Shown: in pieces, positions 9,501-10,647 of the stretch
How positions within the stretch are numbered: the first letter of the stretch is position 1
How the letters are laid out: each line of letters begins with the position of its first letter
Assembly: GCA_903854795.1 (NCBI GenBank)
Contig: CAINXF010000188.1
Coordinates: 1-10,647 of the forward strand
Source of the DNA: Candidatus Kerfeldbacteria bacterium
Lineage (GTDB): Bacteria; Patescibacteriota; Patescibacteriia; SBBC01
Reading direction: 5' to 3'
Length of the DNA stretch: 10,647 bases
The notes under the pieces: generated by a model
What the model was told of the DNA's origin: nothing
What the model saw: the letters and a program-made list of their open reading frames with translations, nothing else
Databases searched by the model: none
Made by a program: the position numbers and the translations under genes

Positions 9501-10647
9501 CACAGGCGCAGTATCCTACACCGGAACGCCGACGGTCACGGTGTCGGGTGCGACGATCGGCGGAGGGTCTGGGAAAATGATCTTCTACGATCTCGTGAAG
9601 GCCGGTTCCGGCACCACGACCTGGACGGGGACCGACTTGAATTCGGTTGAGCATACCTTGACGCTGTCCGCAGGTGAGTTCAAGGCGCCGAGTACGACGC
9701 TCATGCTCACTAATCTCGTACAGTCGGGCGGCACGTTCACACACAACGGCGGCACGGTCGAATTTGCCACCACATCGAATACGACGTTGTCGCAAAGCGC
9801 GACGTTCAATAACGTGGCGTTCAACGATGGGCTCGTGGGATATTGGAATCTCGATGAGACGACGGGCAGCACCGCGCATGACAGTTCCGGTTATAGTAAC
9901 ACCGGTACGCACGCCTATGCGCCGACCATCAGTGCGGACGTGCCCTCGGTGAGTTTTAGTGATACCAGAAGCCTCGGTTTCAATGGTTCGTCCCAGTACG
10001 TCGATATGGGCAATCCGTCGTACCTCAACTCGATGCTGGGGAACAAGTTGACGCTCTCCGCATGGATCAAGCCGAGCACGCTCCATGGTGGTCATGTGAT
10101 TATCGGGAAATCGTATGATGCGACCCATCAAGCGCCGTTCTACGTGTGGACCTTGTTTCAGTCCGAGAATTCCGTTTGTTTACGGATCGATACCGCAAAC
10201 CTTTGTTCAAGTGGGACTCCGCTGACGACGTCATGGCAGCACGTCGCGGGCGTGTACGACGGTACGCATATGTATGTGTACATCAACGGCGTCCAGGTGG
10301 GATCGACGGCGAAGACGGGGAATATCCAAACGAGCCTCCGTGCCGTACGGATCGCCGGACGCGATACACCGAATACCGGTCTTGGCGAGTACTTCGCCGG
10401 CAATATTGACGACGTGCGTGTGTACCGTAGGGGATTATCATCGACCGAGGTGACGACGCTTTCCGGTGGATCGACGATCGGTCTGTCCGGTTCGACCTGG
10501 ACGCTCGGCGCGCCGTTGAACGCCCAAGGCGACCTGACGATCATTTCGGGAACCCTCGATACGGCCAACGGATCGAATTACGCGGTGAGCGTCGGCGGAA
10601 GTTGGACTGATAACGGCGTGTTCACGCCTCGGTCGGGCGTTGTGACC
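577..10647 (+). CDS. Giant modular surface protein with cytoplasmic MerR-type HTH and one membrane segment (3' truncated)
   Basis: At least 3,357 codons with no in-frame stop, running off the right edge. The frame is closed upstream by TAA at 490-492; in-frame ATGs follow at 577 and 655. I use 577 because it is the first and fits a short leader. Neither start is decided by its ribosome site: 577 has no Shine-Dalgarno, while 655 has GGAAG ten bases upstream and GAGG almost touching. Order (residues from 577): basic tail 1-26; winged HTH 39-88; membrane segment 102-127; two 'GWSN' beta modules 143-484; three Ig/macroglobulin-like units 489-1404; two concanavalin-like blocks 1409-2167; two regulatory-like plus beta-solenoid units 2168 to the end, the second carrying a LamG domain 3086-3298. 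Arginines before the membrane segment and paired cysteines after it indicate N-in, C-out. There is no catalytic motif, so the role is probably adhesion or surface structure. Transmembrane regulation through the HTH is inference. A C-terminal anchor, if any, lies outside the window. Confidence 0.95.
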   Translation, partial: MGVKKSFLRLFRYRAQVRLRAGSARGMRPTVSWQQLPSLLTIRQVAELLQVHTNTLRAWERSGRLVPIRVGPRHDRRYAQTAVRAIRDGVIARTARPVRATASMVTAVRITLVICISLCTAGSGLLWDMHRAGAQSGTALTFSPSACDGWSNANAARALSVSDSGGAKEFSDANSAVYVGNGADGSEHPSPSLRCVWTDSSAALDGQKKVSGASVLVSISAHAAADSTGVLVVRVSNDGVDWRAVKTVIIRGDVNNANDGGYLEVPLDDVTTVAKLRNVQIRLEPDLTDTGSASTTIRVDGVALRADVASSHLTTMHLDPAACAGWSNAQAAQTTDRRGTDGWQSFTQNSSAVFKRSSIAAMGDASGAVITCQDFPVLRSTYGSAILNAQLSVSAAFHGSPSSDDVLVFEYSTDSGQTWTTFDSVLVRNEVSNGLHGGFWNVTLPESVISDRLVNLQTRVRYVAGTMPSDATVYIDGMSLDLTTQQVKDVSSPDYGFFSFLKKRYFLPVEDPTVYVDQDALKSVEIRDAAGNVVEVPTTTAATSVGSHRRIALTFTHTKSLRPGTYTVVMSIANGKKTVQETQTFSWGALSMNTPKSVYRVGDSVPVALGVIDALGKTVCNADLDVRITKPDGTTVSARTADGTLPVSTTCGAESVTANPDYLTRFKADVSGSYQVAVTAKTDAGIEQAALTIIAVAQPQLVVERVGPSRINPRQPYVMHLFVSPTVDTKGDVTDTVPASFAISQISNGGTRTAHDADPATISWNVDWKAGKEYELTYVFDAPDQSPMLFLVGPATVGGSTLGTAWQIASDQVIERSDPSVQYTPVSFDEASWTASQPRFVQPTDPIVIGGTQAVVQLWSKGFSARATDVPAGLTPGVPLTITSTVLKGPNGSIVSVPNVTEVVSRDGRERRMWYLEPSASITPGTYTVESTVSDGVHTATVDASFEWGTLDVAASDTSLVSGSNVSIGVRSKNADGTPQCDGNVHLAISGPDNFVQAMSEKNGMLVRNGGCAGGSSSDPEFLATFTTSNEGPYVFHVMRTDDDKSLRIEKTFTVRAQAAVSDSLKKDIDGAVTVSKKEYRADEQPEVSIETRKDAVFGMFGVDTTTREIVSVSVVGPDHKERPVKIRGGTKKDGRSTLQTVDLDPSQLVKPGKYALKVTVTQGDATYTTEQDFTWGVLAINVDRSIEKTNTDAVIGMAVLDDNGSTLCNTAVDLEIENPSHDVQKFSTKDSTVTTNPACVDKGVTNDPDYRVTYRTGDAGTYTVRMTAVTPSGTRTTEDTFEVRDTVAFDVQRTVFPTRIYPEADYPVSFTVVPSQNYQGTVVETVPDTFGISGISDGGTAGAPNNGTIAVTWNVDWKAGTSYTLGYTIDFPDVSPEFYRLGPLAIGDFKEARQWQVASDEIGAALPARTATIGFELNSTATNMEYSTNIGSPTISQTFVRSGSYALRTNPSSSTQGITMQFSSLDDTNYAWFARAYVYIASAPSAQTKVMAFRSAGGDEVSVRMNGDRTLELWDETAGAKVGGSSTAIPLNTWSRIELMYSQPYEVLAARLDGVEFAADRTGTRSFTNGTSILALGVIGAGVTADLYWDDVALNNDNYYGIDNWPGEGKVVYLRPNGLGTNTAWTGAYTTVNEVTPDDATSYMYCTANSQQEDLTLQNSSDVGIGVGDHIKLTQTHIRLGGGSTALARNVVERLYVGSGYDTATRSISTTSWYTDVSTVNKTGLASYDLPGGAVYDKWTPTDLDNAFVNFNTTDCSPQMNVSNVWVVVEYQPSAGGRAFSSGFELQSVTAGMEWTTTDGSPTISTTTYRSGVAALRTSSLSSGARQALNYQFKAANANGPFFARTYLYVTTPPSAENRILDFRDTSSNARVYVTLDNARKLRLYDEDGQVGSESSALALGAWYRIEVKVDGTGTGAHDTIEAKIDGTVFATSATRDLSTGVAQLGLGGNLNSEAQTAGDWFFDDVALNESYGSAQNSYPGSGHIVYLRPNASGDMDSWTKSPDSCNASSNYWECIDETTPNDATDFLHDDYGLPSGAWPSMAKLTSSSAAGIASTDPITLVQVGSRFRSTVTNASQQLVFLGGGATPSTSFVWSDKIPLTSASWYTNSPTIPQTYPITAYSPPQRLGAITTSDLDSMQIGQAYLNSSYEQDVSAVWALVEYNPPEIDVSGTVYSNNANETTAFDCSSANLTLHVSVNGAANKNGTCLDSDGTYKMTVPAPAATDNPIVLFIDGAASQKATTVTLAANTTSNITSLNLIQDRVVVSQETVTAMTNAKLATADNTDAGIRYAVSGGALTVESGMELHILAGKNFSPGGAVTTTSASDHATAAGDLHIPATATMYMGNNNALFIGGDFVNAGSYNAPNSALTTFTATGSGFTLTSGGSQMNSLVFNGSGGEWTVKSDMYSSGITMTAGTLKSDNVTTTVNGGDFVGTGGIVNMTTGTVIQQATDGTYNLGTSSGSQDWTFNDLLMQCPADDIPGNINFNSGGTGAIIVNGTYSVEDTNPDNTSINVSDSNNRTLTVKDMLIDQNGDFTAPSSGTFTVTGNWSNYASFHHNNGTVTFAPTSTSTISGSTIFNNFTSTAAGKTIRFAKATTGAPLFTFAGTFTVQGSAGNLINLESDTSGSQWLAHFNGDQASGHVTYVNLKDAGGDGTSHTVTMDATSNNVSGNNVTVWVFPLAGVTVSGNIVNSDGDPLDCTGGTITIRVKVNGAGSASGTCNPDDSTYTVANVVVAIHNVVTVFIDDADVHGAYVTRAADNSSNISLNLQQDVIFLSHEDAGPISNANIGEYDGDNNGNIPFTVSGNDATFGATVLLVDNKSYLPGGKVLGNQYTALNDGATMTLDTAGNALYFISAGSGTTVNINADTTLSYGGQFNSTAVVGYSSGSPTVTFGLFLYGGSGNLTFYNLSSGGGISVSGGNFTINHDLSFTAGTNDTFTGLGTNTVTGNVAVSTGVGLTFASSMTIGGSLTTAGTGAVSYTGTPTVTVSGATIGGGSGKMIFYDLVKAGSGTTTWTGTDLNSVEHTLTLSAGEFKAPSTTLMLTNLVQSGGTFTHNGGTVEFATTSNTTLSQSATFNNVAFNDGLVGYWNLDETTGSTAHDSSGYSNTGTHAYAPTISADVPSVSFSDTRSLGFNGSSQYVDMGNPSYLNSMLGNKLTLSAWIKPSTLHGGHVIIGKSYDATHQAPFYVWTLFQSENSVCLRIDTANLCSSGTPLTTSWQHVAGVYDGTHMYVYINGVQVGSTAKTGNIQTSLRAVRIAGRDTPNTGLGEYFAGNIDDVRVYRRGLSSTEVTTLSGGSTIGLSGSTWTLGAPLNAQGDLTIISGTLDTANGSNYAVSVGGSWTDNGVFTPRSGVVT
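697..810 (+). other. MerR/excisionase-type winged helix-turn-helix domain in the giant protein
   Basis: Residues 41-78 follow the family pattern closely: LTIRQVAELLQV (helix 1 and turn), TNTLRAWERSGRL (recognition helix with W59 and G63), then PIRVGPRHDRRY forming the wing, ending in the conserved R76-R77-Y78. No key position is missing, so the fold should be intact. MerR and excisionase proteins normally bind DNA as dimers, but no coiled-coil dimerisation helix follows here: about 25 arginine-rich residues lead straight to the membrane segment. It may bind DNA at the membrane, as ToxR/CadC-type regulators do with a different HTH class, or the fold may have been reused for other contacts. Confidence 0.88.
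880..978 (+). other. Single membrane segment, or signal peptide with an AGA cleavage motif
   Basis: Residues 102-127 include the hydrophobic core ITLVICISLCTAGSGLLW (110-127). Six arginines lie between residues 84 and 109 and none within the core, so by the positive-inside rule the HTH stays in the cytoplasm and the rest is exported. Just after the core, A132-G133-A134 before Q135 matches the small-x-small rule for signal peptidase I. The segment could therefore be either a stable anchor or a cleaved signal. The cysteines at 115 and 119 do not form a lipobox (residues before C119 are I-S-L). Confidence 0.8.
1003..1500 (+). repeat. 'GWSN' beta module, copy 1
   Basis: Residues 143-308, the first exported domain. 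It opens with SPSACDGWSNANAA and ends with a strand like RVDGVALRADV, as in beta-sandwich domains. C147 and C195 are 48 apart and probably pair. The internal text SNDGVDWRAVKTV (strand, turn, W) is shared with copy 2. I do not recognise a named family; a jelly-roll-like sandwich is a guess from the strand pattern. Confidence 0.65.
1501..2028 (+). repeat. 'GWSN' beta module, copy 2
   Basis: Residues 309-484. DPAACAGWSNAQAA repeats the opening of copy 1 exactly 176 residues later (C147 to C323). C323 and C372 are 49 apart, against 48 in copy 1. STDSGQTWTTFDSV and YIDGMSLDLT match the second half of copy 1. The DNA of the two copies has diverged, so the duplication is old. Confidence 0.65.
2041..3021 (+). 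repeat. Ig/macroglobulin-like unit 1, full form with WNVDWKAG domain
   Basis: Residues 489-815, three domains. The first ends with PGTYTVVMSIANGKK and FSWGAL (W587). The second holds C620 and C651 and ends in the strand SGSYQVAVTAKTDAG, the usual pattern of bacterial Ig-like and alpha-2-macroglobulin MG domains. The third (about 691-815) carries DTVPASFAISQISNGGT, WNVDWKAG (764-771) and WQIASD (806-811). The last motif is one I associate with large CPR surface proteins, from memory. Likely a stalk or spacer outside the membrane. Confidence 0.7.
3142..3753 (+). repeat. Ig/macroglobulin-like unit 2, short form without the third domain
   Basis: Residues 856-1059. It has the same two domains as unit 1: PGTYTVESTVSDG then FEWGTL (W948), then C981 and C1012 before GPYVFHVMRTDD. 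It runs directly into unit 3 and lacks the WNVDWKAG domain found in units 1 and 3. A linker of about 40 residues (816-855) separates it from unit 1. Confidence 0.68.
3763..4788 (+). repeat. Ig/macroglobulin-like unit 3, full form with WNVDWKAG domain
   Basis: Residues 1063-1404. PGKYALKVTVTQGD and FTWGVL (W1176) are followed by C1209 and C1240 and GTYTVRMTAVTPSG. The third domain returns with ETVPDTFGISGISDGGT, WNVDWKAG (1354-1361) and WQVASD (1396-1401), 590 residues after the same motifs of unit 1. This unit is rich in lysine and aspartate, unlike units 1 and 2. Confidence 0.7.
4801..5901 (+). repeat. Concanavalin-like plus 'YLRPN' block, copy 1
   Basis: Residues 1409-1775. The first half looks like a concanavalin/LamG-type jelly roll: GFEL (1415-1418), WFARAYVYI, WSRIEL (W1535) and YWDDVALN (1589-1596). 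Such folds often bind carbohydrate. The second half begins VVYLRPNG and carries VTPDDATSYM, and ends VWVVVEYQP. I know that pattern from tail-fibre-like and CPR surface proteins, function unknown. C1647 and C1757 are the only cysteines and could pair across the second half. Confidence 0.65.
5902..7077 (+). repeat. Concanavalin-like plus 'YLRPN' block, copy 2
   Basis: Residues 1776-2167. SGFEL, FFARTYLYV, WYRIEV (W1904) and WFFDDVALN (1962-1970) repeat copy 1 at a constant offset of 369 residues in the first half. The offset grows to 374 at VYLRPN and 391 at VEYNP, so the second half has gained loops, including C2007 and C2016, which are close together. This is a tandem duplication of the whole two-domain block. 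Confidence 0.65.
7078..8622 (+). repeat. Regulatory-like domain plus beta-solenoid, unit 1
   Basis: Residues 2168-2682. It starts VSGTVYSNN with C2187 and C2208, then TVPAPAATDNPIVLFIDG, the pattern of carboxypeptidase-regulatory-like (CarboxypepD_reg) beta sandwiches. NLIQDRVVVSQE (about 2258-2269) leads into a Ser/Thr/Gly/Asn-rich repeat region resembling a beta-solenoid, with recurring turns such as IGGDFVNAGSYN (2353 on), NGGDFVGTGGIV (2429 on) and TGNWSNYASFHHNNGT. Its one unpaired cysteine is C2476. Such solenoids usually form long surface rods. Confidence 0.65.
8623..10647 (+). repeat. Regulatory-like domain plus beta-solenoid, unit 2 (continues past the window)
   Basis: Residues 2683-3357. 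VTVSGNIVNSDG with C2700 and C2723, VVTVFIDD, and LNLQQDVIFLSHED repeat the start of unit 1 with a period of about 510-516 residues. Solenoid-like repeats follow to about 3085, where a LamG domain interrupts them, and resume from 3299 (SGSTWTLGAPLN, VSVGGSWTDNGVFTPRSG). The repeat is still running at the last base. Confidence 0.65.
9832..10470 (+). other. LamG (Laminin_G_3-like) domain inserted in the solenoid
   Basis: Residues 3086-3298. It has the full hallmark series of the family: LVGYWNLDETTGSTAHDSSG, LGFNGSSQYVDMG, LTLSAWIKPS, WQHVAGVYDGTHMYVYINGV and NIDDVRVYRRGLSSTEV. This is a concanavalin-like sandwich that often binds glycans and frequently a calcium ion. Length of about 210 residues is usual. 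C3205 and C3210 lie close together in one hairpin. Of all the extracellular modules here, this is the one I recognise with most certainty. Confidence 0.88.

Noticed and set aside
9232..10131. 299-codon minus-strand frame under the LamG region
   Set aside because: It lies opposite a recognisable plus-strand domain, is rich in Arg/His as expected from antisense reading of TCG/ACG codons, and has no motif I recognise.
1..10647. CRISPR array, tRNA/rRNA gene, insertion sequence or integration site
   Set aside because: No short regularly spaced identical repeats, no cloverleaf or rRNA text, no transposase and no terminal inverted repeats; the repeats present are protein-level and diverged in DNA.

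Overview
The window holds two plus-strand genes and one 165-base intergenic region. The left edge cuts a GT4-type glycosyltransferase that resembles PimA-like mannosyltransferases; only its last 136 residues are present. After an AT-rich gap with a good sigma70-like promoter (TTGACC, 17 bases, TATTCT with an extended -10 TG), one uninterrupted reading frame starts at 577 (or 655) and is still open at the right edge: at least 3,357 codons, about 95% of the window. I checked this frame codon by codon and found no internal stop.

The giant protein has a short basic N-terminus, a complete MerR/excisionase-type winged helix-turn-helix (residues about 39-88) and one hydrophobic segment (about 102-127). 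The rest is a secreted-type region of more than 3,200 residues built from repeated beta-rich modules. In order these are: two copies of a Cys-containing 'GWSN' beta module; three copies of a two-domain Ig/macroglobulin-like unit, the first and third followed by a 'WNVDWKAG...WQxASD' domain; two copies of a concanavalin-like plus 'YLRPN' block; and two copies of a carboxypeptidase-regulatory-like domain followed by beta-solenoid-like repeats. In the second of these, a typical LamG (Laminin_G_3-like) domain sits inside a solenoid repeat. Cysteines outside the membrane occur mostly as one pair per module, as expected for an exported protein.

Organism: I infer a member of the Candidate Phyla Radiation (Patescibacteria). 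The basis is remembered resemblance of the WQxASD, 'YLRPN...TPDDAT' and 'QDRVxV' solenoid modules to giant surface proteins of that group, and of HTH-plus-membrane-segment N-termini seen there. This was not searched and is only moderately certain. Neither gene needs TGA to be read as an amino acid, which gives no support to the TGA-recoding CPR lineages. The coding DNA is moderately GC-rich with heavy TCG/ACG/GCG/CGA use, which creates many long shadow frames on the other strands.

How they work together: the glycosyltransferase probably acts on envelope glycolipid or polysaccharide. The giant protein is probably a membrane-tethered or released surface adhesin, whose cytoplasmic end carries a DNA-binding fold. 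The HTH joined to the surface stalk is the most unusual feature here. A perfect palindrome over the predicted transcription start could be a site for autoregulation, but that is a hypothesis.
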